A stretch of DNA of 64,000 bases, taken from assembly GCA_028281495.1 (NCBI GenBank), contig JANQJU010000060.1:1-64000 (forward strand), read 5' to 3'. Positions 42,231-51,700 of the stretch are shown in pieces. Within the stretch, counting starts at the first letter, position 1, and each line of letters starts with the position of its first letter. The DNA is from SAR324 cluster bacterium (GTDB lineage Bacteria > SAR324 > NAC60-12). The notes beneath the pieces were generated by a model. It ran no database searches. It had not been told where the DNA came from and saw only the letters and a program-made list of their open reading frames with translations. The position numbers and the translations under genes are program-made.

Positions 42231-44573
42231 GTGGTTCGAATCTGGTTTGCCTTGCTAATCTGCATATGGTGTTCCCCGCGCCTAGCCGCAAGTCAGCCAG
42301 TGGAACTCTCCTCGCTTGTCCAACCCATCCATCCTGCGCTTTCCTTAAAAATTCTAGAAGATCCGGACCATCGATGGCAGGTTCAGGATCTTCTTAGTCC
42401 TTCGCTTGCCAAACAATTCATCCAAAACGATCAATCCATTCCCAATTTCGGATTCTCTCGCTCGGCTTATTGGGTGCGAATGGATTTGCAACATTCTGAA
42501 ATAATGTTTCAGGAGTGGCTATTTGAAGTGGGTTACCCTCTACTGGATCGAATCGATCTATACCTTGTCCAAGATTCCCAAATCGTGAGCCACCAGATCG
42601 GCGGTGATAGTTTGCCTTTTGGAAAGCGACCGATTGATCATCGCCACTTTGTTTTTCCAGTTTCCATGAAACCACACCAAAATTATGTGGTGTATCTACG
42701 TATTCAGTCAGAAAGCTCCGTACAGTTTCCGATCAACATATGGACATCACGTGGTTTCACTCATCGGGTGAACCGGGAGATGTTTGGATTGGGCATTTAT
42801 TATGGCACCATGCTGGTTATGTTGTTTTACAATCTGTTTTTGTATGTGTTTGTTCGCGACCGGGCCTATCTGCTTTACGTTTTGTATTTGGGCAGTTTCA
42901 TCCTCACATTGATGGCGCTCAATGGATTGGCTTTTGAGTATCTGTGGCCTGAATCTCCAGAGTGGGCAAATAGGAGCGTCCCGTGTTTGATCGGCTTTTC
43001 TGTTTTTTGGATACTATGGTTCTCCAACGAATTCGTACGCATCAAAGATAATCTTCCAAAACTACAGCCAGTTCTGGTTTGGTCAGTAGGGCTTGGCTCG
43101 CTTGGAGTGATCCTATTATCGCTTGCGGCTCCTTATCGCTGGAGCATACAAGCTGCGGTTTGGTTGATGTTGTTGTGCTGCCCCTTGGCTCTATTCGTCG
43201 GAACGATGGCTTGGAAGCGAGGATACGGCCCCGCTCGATATTATTTATTCGCATGGACCATTTTTTTAGTAGGGATCATGGTGGCGTCTTTCAAAAACGC
43301 AGGGTGGATTCCTGCCAATTTCATTACCACCTATGGAGTGCAGATCGGATCGGCCTTGGAAGTAATTTTACTTTCAGTGGGGTTGGCCTCTCGCATCCGA
43401 CTGATGCAAGCAGAGAAAGAATTGTATGCTGCTGAAAAGGAAGAAGCGGAAGCCGCCAATCGGGCCAAGTCCCAATTTTTAGCAACAATGAGCCACGAAA
43501 TCCGCACCCCGTTAAACGCTGTGGTGGGCTTCAGCCAACTTCTGTTTTTGAAGAGTCGTAGTCTCGATTTGCCAAGAGAGTTTGCTGACTACATAGAAAA
43601 CATTCGGTTGAGCGGGCAGATTCTTACCGAGTTGATCAATCAGATTTTAGACCTTTCTAAAATCGAGTCTGGCAAAATGAGCCTTGTGTTCGAGACATTT
43701 GAGTTGCGATCCGTGTTGGATGAAGTGGTTCGCATCAACCAAGTCAGAGCGACCGAGAAAAACCTAAAAATAGTTCACGAATGGGATGCCAATTTACCAG
43801 ACCAACTTCGCTCGGATCCCACGAAGCTGAAGCAGATCATGATGAATTTGCTCAGCAATGCCGTCAAATTTACTCCAACAGGCAAAGGGATCCATCTCAA
43901 GTCTTGGCGAGAACAGGAAATTTGGGTTTGGCAAGTGGAGGATCAAGGCATCGGAATCGACCTGCTGGATCAAGAACGTATGTTCCAGTCTTTCGAACAG
44001 GCCGATGGCTCGATCACCCGAAAATTCGGCGGGACTGGGTTGGGGTTACCTATAACCAAACACCTTGTTGAATTGATGGGAGGAACCATTTCTTTGGAAA
44101 GTGAAGCGGAGCAAGGCTCTACATTCACCGTTCGCCTCCCCATTTTAGAACTAGCTCCTTCTGAAGGCACCGAAGAAAGCCAACTTGGAGAAATGCTACC
44201 ACTGCTTCCAGAACACGTGGTTTTGGTTGTGGAAGACAATCGGATCAATCAAGTCATGATTCGAGGCATGCTTAAAGAATGGGGAGTCGTTCCCCATTTT
44301 GCCAACAATGGCCAAGAAGGGATTGAACAAGCTAAATCCCTAGCTCCTCATCTCATTCTAATGGACTTGCATATGCCAGTTATGGATGGCATCGAAGCCA
44401 CTGTTCGACTTCGTGCCCAACCGGAATTTCGTGAAACCCCAATCATTGCACTGTCCGCCGATGCGTTCCAACAGCAGCAGAAAGAAGCGCTGCTCGCCGG
44501 ATTTTCCGATTACCTCACCAAACCTCTCGATATAAAGAAGCTGGCCCAAGTCGTTGCTAAGCATTTGAAATAA
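42231..44573 (+). CDS. 7TMR-DISM hybrid histidine kinase with receiver
   Basis: A 780-residue receptor starting at GTG, which is five nt after AGGAG; no in-frame ATG fits. Signal peptide 1-21; extracellular 7TMR-DISMED2 beta-sandwich at about 25-178 (SAYWVRMDL, HFVFPVSMKP); seven membrane helices at about 185-388; coiled coil (390-410); HisKA with H422 (MSHEIRTPLN); HATPase with DQGIGID and GTGLGLPIT; receiver at about 660-775 (ILMDLHMPVMDG, TKPLD). DISMED2 domains are carbohydrate-binding-like modules thought to sense extracellular small molecules. The LOV kinase gene follows after 109 nt on the same strand. Confidence 0.93.
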   Translation: MVRIWFALLICIWCSPRLAASQPVELSSLVQPIHPALSLKILEDPDHRWQVQDLLSPSLAKQFIQNDQSIPNFGFSRSAYWVRMDLQHSEIMFQEWLFEVGYPLLDRIDLYLVQDSQIVSHQIGGDSLPFGKRPIDHRHFVFPVSMKPHQNYVVYLRIQSESSVQFPINIWTSRGFTHRVNREMFGLGIYYGTMLVMLFYNLFLYVFVRDRAYLLYVLYLGSFILTLMALNGLAFEYLWPESPEWANRSVPCLIGFSVFWILWFSNEFVRIKDNLPKLQPVLVWSVGLGSLGVILLSLAAPYRWSIQAAVWLMLLCCPLALFVGTMAWKRGYGPARYYLFAWTIFLVGIMVASFKNAGWIPANFITTYGVQIGSALEVILLSVGLASRIRLMQAEKELYAAEKEEAEAANRAKSQFLATMSHEIRTPLNAVVGFSQLLFLKSRSLDLPREFADYIENIRLSGQILTELINQILDLSKIESGKMSLVFETFELRSVLDEVVRINQVRATEKNLKIVHEWDANLPDQLRSDPTKLKQIMMNLLSNAVKFTPTGKGIHLKSWREQEIWVWQVEDQGIGIDLLDQERMFQSFEQADGSITRKFGGTGLGLPITKHLVELMGGTISLESEAEQGSTFTVRLPILELAPSEGTEESQLGEMLPLLPEHVVLVVEDNRINQVMIRGMLKEWGVVPHFANNGQEGIEQAKSLAPHLILMDLHMPVMDGIEATVRLRAQPEFRETPIIALSADAFQQQQKEALLAGFSDYLTKPLDIKKLAQVVAKHLK

Positions 44574-44682
44574 ATAATATTCTCAAATGTGCCAATAGAC
44601 TAAATCAAGCCGACTTGAACCCAGGAGATCACGTTCTCTCTTAGTGGTTTATTGTTGTGCTTTTGTTGGCTCTGTGTTTTAA

Positions 44683-46827
44683 ATGGAGAGTACCAAGATA
44701 CACAACTTGCTCAATCTAATCCCTAACTTTAATTCAAGTTGCATCATGGAAATCATGAATCTGACAATAGCCTTCGCTGCTATTTTGGTCGGCTGTATCG
44801 CTGGGATATTGAGGCTTTGGAGGCAAAATCAGAAGCTACGCTCTCTCCACTCAGGACTAACAAGAGAGGTAGCCCTCCATGAGAAAACAGAAAATCAACT
44901 GCATATGTTCAAACAAGTAGTTGAGTGTGCTTCTGAAGGTATCGTGATCTCCGATCCAAATCAGCGTGACAACCCGATTATTTATGCCAACCCGGCTTTT
45001 GAAAAAATGACGGGTTATCCCAACCAAGAGATCTTGGGAAAAAATTGTCGATTTCTGCAAGGCCATGCCACCGAACATAGTACCGTAGTTAAAATCCGAG
45101 AGGCGATCCGCGAGAAAAAAAACTTTGCTGGAGAAATATTAAACTACAAAAAGAATGGAACTCCATTTTGGAACTTTCTAACGATCAATCCATTTGTCAA
45201 TGAACACGGACAGCTGTTGCATTTTTTTGGAGTTCAACGGGATATTTCAGAAAAGAAACTGGCCGAACTGGAATTGAAATATACAAAAGAAGCAGCTGAA
45301 GCTGCGAACCAAGCAAAAAGTGATTTCTTATCGGCGATGAGCCACGAAATTCGAACTCCACTCAATGCAATCATTGGCATGGTGGAAATCCTCCGGGACA
45401 CAAAACTTCAATTAGAGCAGCAAGAACATATCCAGCGGATTGGCAAAGCCGGAGATACATTACTAGAGTTGATCAGCGACGTGTTGGACTTGACTAAGAT
45501 TGAAGCGAATCAAGTCACCTTAGAAGGGGTCAATTTCGATCTGACCAAACATATCGAAAGCGTTGTAGAAATGTTCACAATCCGAGCAGAGGAAAAAGAA
45601 TTGGAGCTGCGCTCCCATATTGCTCTCGATGTGCCGCTTTTGCTCAAAGGGGATCCCACGCGTTTGCGTCAAATTCTGACGAACCTTGTAGGCAACGCTA
45701 TCAAATTCACGGAGAACGGTTGGGTCACACTACGGATTCAAAATGACCCGCAAGCAACATCCCCTCAACAACGCTTGTTATTTTCCATTTCTGATACCGG
45801 TATTGGCATTCCCCATGAAAAACTAGAGACAATTTTTCAAGAGTTCACTCAAGTAGATTCTTCAACGACACGTCAATATGGAGGATCAGGTTTAGGGTTG
45901 GCCATTTGCAAAAGTTTGGTCGAACTGATGGGGGGGACTATTTGGTCAGAAAGTTTATTGGGGCATGGCAGTACCTTTTATTTTACAATGCCCTATGAAC
46001 CCTGTGAAGCCATAAGCGACGAACCCGAAACCAAGCCAGTGCACACTTTTCCGGAAGTGGATCCGGTCATCGAACCCTGTGCACCGAAATATTCCAAACT
46101 GCGGGTTTTGCTTGCCGAAGACTATGAGGTGAATCGGGTGGTATTTGGACATTATCTCCGTGAGATTCATGCGGAGGTCGATTTTGTTGTCAACGGTCAG
46201 GAAGCCTGGGAGGTTTTTCAAAAACGAAATTACGAGCTCATTTTACTAGACATGCAGATGCCGGTAATGGACGGTTACGCTGCTGTGAAAAAGATGCGAA
46301 CATGGGAAACGGAACAGGGTTTGACACCGGTTCCCATTTTGGCACTCACCGCTTACTCCTTGAAAGATGAATTGCAAAAGACCTTGGATGCGGGTTGTAC
46401 GGACTATCTTGTCAAACCCTTAAAAAAGGCTAAATTTCTCCAGATCCTTAGCAACTACATCGAAATACATAAGCGACCTGTATTGCCTGCCAAGGCAGTG
46501 CCATCCATTGAAGAACGATATGTGGTCTATATGGATCAAGATTTCGAAGATATCATGCCAACCATTTTAGATTCCAAGCGCCGGCAAATAAAAAAACTCG
46601 AAGAAGCGATGGAACAGGGCGATTATGATACGATTCACCGAGTGGGGCACCAGATGAAAGGGGCAAGCGGTATGGCGCAGGTGGAAGAATTGGGACTAGC
46701 GATTGAGAAGGCTGCCTTACAAAAAGATCGAGTTCGTTTAGGTTCCCTTGTAGCTGATTTCATTGAATTCATGGACAACGTAGAGGTTCGTTATGTCGAA
46801 TCCCAAGATCCGCGTTCTTCTTATTGA
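44683..46827 (+). CDS. LOV-domain (blue-light) hybrid histidine kinase with REC and Hpt
   Basis: A 714-residue protein with one membrane helix (about 27-47). Starts at 44746 or 44755 are also possible, since none has a strong RBS. Residues 72-190 are a LOV photosensor: GKNCRFLQG with the flavin-adduct C122 and flanking N121, R123 and Q126, then KKNGTPFWNFLTINP and FFGVQRDIS with Q185. All these residues are typical of functional FMN-binding LOV domains. Then HisKA H221 (MSHEIRTPLN), HATPase (DTGIGIP, GSGLGLAIC), a receiver at about 473-590 (ILLDMQMPVMDG) and an Hpt with H656 (GHQMKGASG). It is a complete intramolecular phosphorelay. The next gene, a receiver-PP2C phosphatase, overlaps by 35 nt and is the probable output. 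Confidence 0.94.
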   Translation: MESTKIHNLLNLIPNFNSSCIMEIMNLTIAFAAILVGCIAGILRLWRQNQKLRSLHSGLTREVALHEKTENQLHMFKQVVECASEGIVISDPNQRDNPIIYANPAFEKMTGYPNQEILGKNCRFLQGHATEHSTVVKIREAIREKKNFAGEILNYKKNGTPFWNFLTINPFVNEHGQLLHFFGVQRDISEKKLAELELKYTKEAAEAANQAKSDFLSAMSHEIRTPLNAIIGMVEILRDTKLQLEQQEHIQRIGKAGDTLLELISDVLDLTKIEANQVTLEGVNFDLTKHIESVVEMFTIRAEEKELELRSHIALDVPLLLKGDPTRLRQILTNLVGNAIKFTENGWVTLRIQNDPQATSPQQRLLFSISDTGIGIPHEKLETIFQEFTQVDSSTTRQYGGSGLGLAICKSLVELMGGTIWSESLLGHGSTFYFTMPYEPCEAISDEPETKPVHTFPEVDPVIEPCAPKYSKLRVLLAEDYEVNRVVFGHYLREIHAEVDFVVNGQEAWEVFQKRNYELILLDMQMPVMDGYAAVKKMRTWETEQGLTPVPILALTAYSLKDELQKTLDAGCTDYLVKPLKKAKFLQILSNYIEIHKRPVLPAKAVPSIEERYVVYMDQDFEDIMPTILDSKRRQIKKLEEAMEQGDYDTIHRVGHQMKGASGMAQVEELGLAIEKAALQKDRVRLGSLVADFIEFMDNVEVRYVESQDPRSSY

Positions 46828-47983
46828 TGATGACGATTATCAATATTTAGTCCTGCAAAAATACCTTAAAAAGATTGATCCCCAATTGTATGAGCTTAAT
46901 TGGGTGGACCATTACGAAGCAGCCTTACAAATCATTGAAAAGCAAGAATATGACGTCTGTTTGGTTGATTATTACCTCGACCAACACAATGGCACCGAGA
47001 TCATACGCCATGCCTTGGATGCAAATAACAAAATGCCGATGATTCTGCTCACTGCAAATGAAAGCAAGGCAATGGATCTGGAAGCAATGGAAGCCGGAGC
47101 CGTGGATTACCTTGTCAAGGGTCAGATCAATCCGACCTTATTAGAACGTTCGTTGCGGTATGCTATCGCTCGGAAAAAAGCTGAAGTGGAATTAGCAAAA
47201 CGGAATCGAGAACTCCAAGAGTCCTATCGAACTATCCGCGAACAAACCAAACAGATGCATATCGAGTTAGAGCACGCCAAGCAAACACAACAAGCAATCC
47301 TCCCTAAGCAGTTCCCAGAGATCGAAGGGGTACAGCTGTCCTGCAAATTTGTGCCCATGGAGAAAATTGGAGGCGATTTCTACGACGTATTTCGAGTGGA
47401 CGACGAACACTTTGGTTTGCTGGTTGCTGATGTGACTGGGCATGGAATTTCAGCAGCACTCATTTCGCTGATGATCTATTCCATTTTTAAAGATAGCGCT
47501 GTGGGTCTCGCTTCTCCTTCTATCGTGAGCAATTTAGCTAACGCTCGGTTGGATGGTAAACTGCCGATAGGAAAAATGGCCACTATGTTTTATGCGGTGT
47601 ACCATCCTGGAGACCGAATGTTGACTTATGTTTCGGCAGGTCACCCGCCTGGATTGGTGCTCCGTCCACGCACCCAGGAAGTTATCGAGTTGACGTCCAG
47701 TGGTATGATTTTCGGGATTATACCATTTCAAGTGGAATATGAAGAAAGGCAATTCCAACTTGAAACCGGAGACAAACTCTTTCTTTATACCGATGGTATC
47801 TTTGAGGTGGTTAACGAAGATGACAAGATGCTAGGAGCGGAGCGTTTCCAAGCTTTCCTTCAAGAGCACATCCATCTTCCTCTTTCTTCTTTGCTCAACG
47901 AAGTTTATCAATATGGCCTCAATTATTCAGGCATTCAAGGGTTTGAAGACGACATCACTTTCCTGGGGTTGGAAGTCATTTAA
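46793..47983 (+). CDS. Receiver-PP2C (SpoIIE/RsbU-type) phosphatase
   Basis: A 396-residue protein. The receiver is at 5-125 with IDDDD and the phospho-acceptor in CLVDYYLDQHNG. A coiled coil (about 130-170) leads into a PPM phosphatase with GGDFYD, VADVTGHG, YVSAGHPPG, LYTDGIFE and DDITFL intact. Response regulators of this type dephosphorylate anti-sigma antagonists when phosphorylated. The gene starts inside the LOV kinase frame (35-nt overlap, GAGG before ATG), which implies coupled translation. No RsbV/RsbW pair is adjacent, so its substrate may be elsewhere in the genome. Confidence 0.93.
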   Translation: MSNPKIRVLLIDDDDYQYLVLQKYLKKIDPQLYELNWVDHYEAALQIIEKQEYDVCLVDYYLDQHNGTEIIRHALDANNKMPMILLTANESKAMDLEAMEAGAVDYLVKGQINPTLLERSLRYAIARKKAEVELAKRNRELQESYRTIREQTKQMHIELEHAKQTQQAILPKQFPEIEGVQLSCKFVPMEKIGGDFYDVFRVDDEHFGLLVADVTGHGISAALISLMIYSIFKDSAVGLASPSIVSNLANARLDGKLPIGKMATMFYAVYHPGDRMLTYVSAGHPPGLVLRPRTQEVIELTSSGMIFGIIPFQVEYEERQFQLETGDKLFLYTDGIFEVVNEDDKMLGAERFQAFLQEHIHLPLSSLLNEVYQYGLNYSGIQGFEDDITFLGLEVI

Positions 47984-48030
47984 CTCGATACAAAATCCAG
48001 CTCGCAATCTAGCGAGATACGAAGGAACTC

Positions 48031-49404
48031 ATGGCGATTTTTTCAAAAGCGCGTCTCTTACAGGCGCAACAACTGCAGTCGATAGAAAGCCAAAAAGAGC
48101 ACACCATCTTGATTGTCGATGACGAAGCCACCAATCGGCAAATGCTTCGGGAAATGCTATCCTCCGAATACAATATCCTAGAGGCTGGTGATGGGGTGGA
48201 AGCTTTGGACTTGGTACGGCAACATTGTTCAAATCAAGGCATCCAGGTCATCGTCTCTGATCAACGCATGCCACGAATGCAAGGCACTGAATTTTTTGAG
48301 CACACCCTTTCCTTGATGCCTAACGCAATCCGCATCATTCTCACTGCATTCACTGACATCGATGGATTGATCGATTCGATCAATAAAGGGAGGATTTACA
48401 AATTTCTTGTAAAACCGGTCGTTCGCCAAGACTTTCTGTTGATGATCAGACAGGCAGTGGAGGAATATGAACAAACACGAGAGAACGTTCAGTTGTTGAA
48501 AGAATTGAAAATCAAGGTGAATGTGTTTGAGAGGCTTGTGCCGGAACCCTTTTTGAAACGCTTGGCCCCAGAAGGCTTCGAAACCTTTGAGTTTGGTACT
48601 GGTAAAAGTGATTTCATGACAATTTTATGGGCGAGTATTCGAGAGCTTCACGGTTTGACTCAGTCCATGAAACCTCAAGAATTGTACAAGTTCATCAACC
48701 GATACCTGGATCTCATGAGTCAGCCTCTTCACGAACATCATGGATTTATAAACAAGTTTATGGACAATGCTTTCATGGCGCTGTTTCACCATCCTCAAAA
48801 TACTGAAGCCCAAGAAGCTTATGACGCAATCAACGCTGCTTTGGCACTACAACAGACAGTAAATGAATACAATCGACATCGTCCCAACCCCAATGATCCT
48901 TCGATTTCGATGGGAATCGGTATTCACAGTGGAACTGTTGCAATAGGCACAGCGGGTTCTTCTGATCGAATGGATTCAACGGTGGTGGGAGAAAATGTCG
49001 CTATGTCAGTTCGATTGGAAGGTCTTACCAAATACTATGATGCATCCATCCTTGTGAGCCAAGATACGATTCGATTAATCCAGTCCCACGTCCCCTTTAA
49101 AATGCGGGTACTCGATTGGGTGAAGGTTTCTGGCATAACAAGGCCTATGAAACTTTACGAAGTTTATGAATGTGATCCAGTTGAGATTCAATCCCTCAAA
49201 GACAAAACCAAATCATTGATTGTTGAAGGGTTGGAAAAACGAAGAAAAAAGAACTGGGAAGGGGCGACGGCTTGTTTTCAAGCCGCTCAAAAGAAGAATC
49301 CGAATGACGTGGCTATCCAGCGATTGATACAGCAGTGCCAGGATTTGTCCAATACGAGATTACCCGATGATTGGGATGGAGCGGTCACCGTCTGCTATCA
49401 ATAA
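48031..49404 (+). CDS. Receiver-pseudocyclase (degenerate class III cyclase)
   Basis: A 457-residue protein. The receiver at 24-145 is intact (DDE, D77, K128). Residues about 195-365 align along their whole length with the cyclase at 31461, but the catalytic residues are lost. Metal ligand D187 corresponds to S202 (ILWASIRE), D231 to N246 (NKFMDNAFMAL), and transition-state N304 to A324 (GENVAMSVRLE). K242 and R328 remain. It should not bind the two metals, so it is probably a signalling pseudoenzyme: a dimerisation partner, nucleotide sensor or inhibitor. A TPR-like C-terminus (370-457) replaces the PilZ region. It follows the LOV kinase/PP2C pair by 47 nt and probably shares their transcript. 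Confidence 0.9.
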   Translation: MAIFSKARLLQAQQLQSIESQKEHTILIVDDEATNRQMLREMLSSEYNILEAGDGVEALDLVRQHCSNQGIQVIVSDQRMPRMQGTEFFEHTLSLMPNAIRIILTAFTDIDGLIDSINKGRIYKFLVKPVVRQDFLLMIRQAVEEYEQTRENVQLLKELKIKVNVFERLVPEPFLKRLAPEGFETFEFGTGKSDFMTILWASIRELHGLTQSMKPQELYKFINRYLDLMSQPLHEHHGFINKFMDNAFMALFHHPQNTEAQEAYDAINAALALQQTVNEYNRHRPNPNDPSISMGIGIHSGTVAIGTAGSSDRMDSTVVGENVAMSVRLEGLTKYYDASILVSQDTIRLIQSHVPFKMRVLDWVKVSGITRPMKLYEVYECDPVEIQSLKDKTKSLIVEGLEKRRKKNWEGATACFQAAQKKNPNDVAIQRLIQQCQDLSNTRLPDDWDGAVTVCYQ

Positions 49405-49419
49405 ACGCAAAGGTCGGTT

Positions 49420-49647
49420 TCAACTTAAATTTCTTCGGGGATCGTCACGAGGATACAATCGGTTTAACGCCATGGCGTCATCCACCGAGTTGTCAAATGA
49501 GGTAGGCACAAGAAGCCGCCAAGCAAAGTAAAAGAATACTCCCCATACCGCTACCTGTGCATAAATCCCTCCGACTTCAAAGTAGGTCAACCCGACAAAA
49601 ACCAATAGCGAAATGAATAATCCGATAACGCGAGTATGTTGTTTCAT
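49420..49647 (-). CDS. Small membrane protein of unknown function
   Basis: A 75-residue protein from the ATG preceded by AGGAAACAGC; an in-frame ATG 12 codons earlier is less likely. Two hydrophobic segments (about 8-24 and 30-46) are separated by a short EVGG turn, then a polar tail DDAMALNRLYPRDDPRRN. I recognise no family. It converges on the pseudocyclase gene with a 15-nt gap. The RBS and membrane pattern support a real gene, but similarity evidence is missing. Confidence 0.6.
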   Translation of the reverse strand: MKQHTRVIGLFISLLVFVGLTYFEVGGIYAQVAVWGVFFYFAWRLLVPTSFDNSVDDAMALNRLYPRDDPRRNLS

Positions 49648-49936
49648 GCTGTTTCCTATAGTGAAATGTTGTGTGAGGTTCAAAATGCAGGAAATCGTGA
49701 TATTCGGCTTAGTCTTTCCATCTTATCGTCTTTTTTGAAAAATACCAATATTGACAAATTTTTATCATTTATGGAGGTGTTTCTAGTTGCCACTATAACA
49801 TTAACTAGAAATATAATCTTACTGCAAATTAGTAGTTGCAATTGAGTAATAATAACGGTAGCAATGTCATGGATCTAAAATACTAGAGTTAGGAATATAT
49901 GGATGTTGTGTAATTTTTTTGACGGAGGACTGGTTT

Positions 49937-51700
49937 ATGAAAACTGAAAAAGGAATGACTCGTAGGCAAGTATTCGCACGTTTGGGACAAATAGGAGGAA
50001 CCGCCTTGATGATTCAAGGCATGTCCGCTCTAGGGTTCATGTCATCGGCTTCGGCCCGCATGGGTGGAGCAAAAACGGGCATTTTGGCTAGGAATTCCGG
50101 GGTTGGAAAGAGCGTTGCTATTATAGGTGCCGGAGTGAGTGGTTTCACCTCAGCTTACGAATTGACCCAAGCTGGATATGACGTCACCATTTTGGAAGCA
50201 AATAATCGTATGGGGGGACGAAGCCTCACCGTAAGAACTGGTGATACCTTTCATGAACAGAATGGCCTCGAATTGACCTGTCAGTTTGAAAAAATGGATA
50301 GCAATGGAAATGCGATTTATTTGAATGCCGGTCCAGGTCGGATCCCACAGCACCATGAGTTGGTTTTGGAATATTGCCGTACTTGGGATGTGAAATTGGA
50401 ACCTTTCATTTTTGCGTGCCGAACAAATTTGCTTCAAGCCGATGGATTCAATGGGGGCAAACCCATGCAGGTGCGTCATATGAAGCACAATTTGAGGGGA
50501 GAAATTGCCGAGATGCTCGCCAAAAGCGTTCGTCAAAACGAACTGGACCACAGAATCTCAAAATTAGAACAAGACAAACTGCTCGACATGCTCAGAGAAT
50601 TTGGGGACCTCACCAAAGTCGATCCTAAATTTGCACACACTGGATTTGCCTGCCAACGGAAGGCTGAAACGGATGTTGATAAAAATGCAAGGGTGCTTCG
50701 CTATTGCAAAACCGACCGTGCTGGATTTGTGGTTCCTCCCGGTATCCGTGAGGGCATTACCAAACCGCAAGTTTCCTTAAACGATATCCTGTTTTCAGAT
50801 TTGTGGAACACTGAATTGTTCAACGACATGCGCTACCTATGGCAAACGAGTTTGATGCAACCCATCGGTGGTATGGACATGCTTTGGAGACGGGCGATGA
50901 CACAAGAGGTCCCTGGATCAGGAGGACGTACCCTCGAAAATCTAGTCAAATTGGGACATCCCGTGGTCCGAATCCAAGTCAAAGGAAGTGACGATAAAGT
51001 AGCGGTCACCACCCGGTCCAACGGAGTAGAAGAAACGCAGGACTACGATTTTTGTATTTCCACAATGGCTCCTTCTCAATTAGACCGAAACGTGGAAAAC
51101 AACTTTTCAAGAGAATTCAGGCGGGCTTTAGAGGTGTCCGGTGTAGCTGATGTTGCTTCTTGTAAGGTAGGCTGGCAAACGAAAAATCGATTTTGGGAAC
51201 GTAACGATTCGATCTACGGAGGAATCAGTTGGACCAAGCACATTATCAGTCAAGTTTGGTATCCCTCCAATTCATATCACGCCAACATCGGTGTACTCAC
51301 CGGGGCTTACAATCGTGGGGACGATGCCACAATCTTTGGAAATCTGCCGCATGAAGAGCGTTTGCGCAAAGCCGTACAAGGCGGAGAGCTGCTGCATCCT
51401 GGCTTCAGGCAAAATATCGACTACGACAAGGGCCTCTCGATCGCTTGGCAAAAGATGCAATATTTTGCTGGAGGTTGGCAACACGCCCACGAACACTTAG
51501 AAACGGTTTATAATCCCCTCATGAAACCTCAAGGGAACTTTTTCATGTCCGGTGACGTGATGAGCTACAACGGCGGTTGGATGGAAGGAGCGATGCAATC
51601 GGCCCAACATGTGGTGAGCCAAATTGCCGAAAGAGTCGCAGAACCTGGACGTATGGAACGCCTAAAGGCGGCCAGCATTCAAGCAGTGGGAAGCAATTAA
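49937..51700 (+). CDS. Tat-exported flavin amine oxidase / L-amino-acid oxidase family
   Basis: A 587-residue enzyme. Start chosen at the ATG 8 nt after GGAGG; a TTG 18 nt upstream overlaps that RBS. TRRQVF (8-13) with a hydrophobic stretch and ASA (about 39-41) forms a Tat-type signal, so a folded flavoprotein would be exported. The FAD site GAGVSG with a distal Glu (ILEANNRMGGRS) and the C-terminal FFMSGDVMSYNGGWMEGAMQSA are typical of flavin monoamine oxidases and L-amino-acid oxidases. It oxidises an amine or amino acid to imine plus hydrogen peroxide; the substrate is not deducible. It converges on the P-type ATPase gene with a 4-nt overlap, at the border of the PKS-NRPS locus. Confidence 0.88.
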   Translation: MKTEKGMTRRQVFARLGQIGGTALMIQGMSALGFMSSASARMGGAKTGILARNSGVGKSVAIIGAGVSGFTSAYELTQAGYDVTILEANNRMGGRSLTVRTGDTFHEQNGLELTCQFEKMDSNGNAIYLNAGPGRIPQHHELVLEYCRTWDVKLEPFIFACRTNLLQADGFNGGKPMQVRHMKHNLRGEIAEMLAKSVRQNELDHRISKLEQDKLLDMLREFGDLTKVDPKFAHTGFACQRKAETDVDKNARVLRYCKTDRAGFVVPPGIREGITKPQVSLNDILFSDLWNTELFNDMRYLWQTSLMQPIGGMDMLWRRAMTQEVPGSGGRTLENLVKLGHPVVRIQVKGSDDKVAVTTRSNGVEETQDYDFCISTMAPSQLDRNVENNFSREFRRALEVSGVADVASCKVGWQTKNRFWERNDSIYGGISWTKHIISQVWYPSNSYHANIGVLTGAYNRGDDATIFGNLPHEERLRKAVQGGELLHPGFRQNIDYDKGLSIAWQKMQYFAGGWQHAHEHLETVYNPLMKPQGNFFMSGDVMSYNGGWMEGAMQSAQHVVSQIAERVAEPGRMERLKAASIQAVGSN

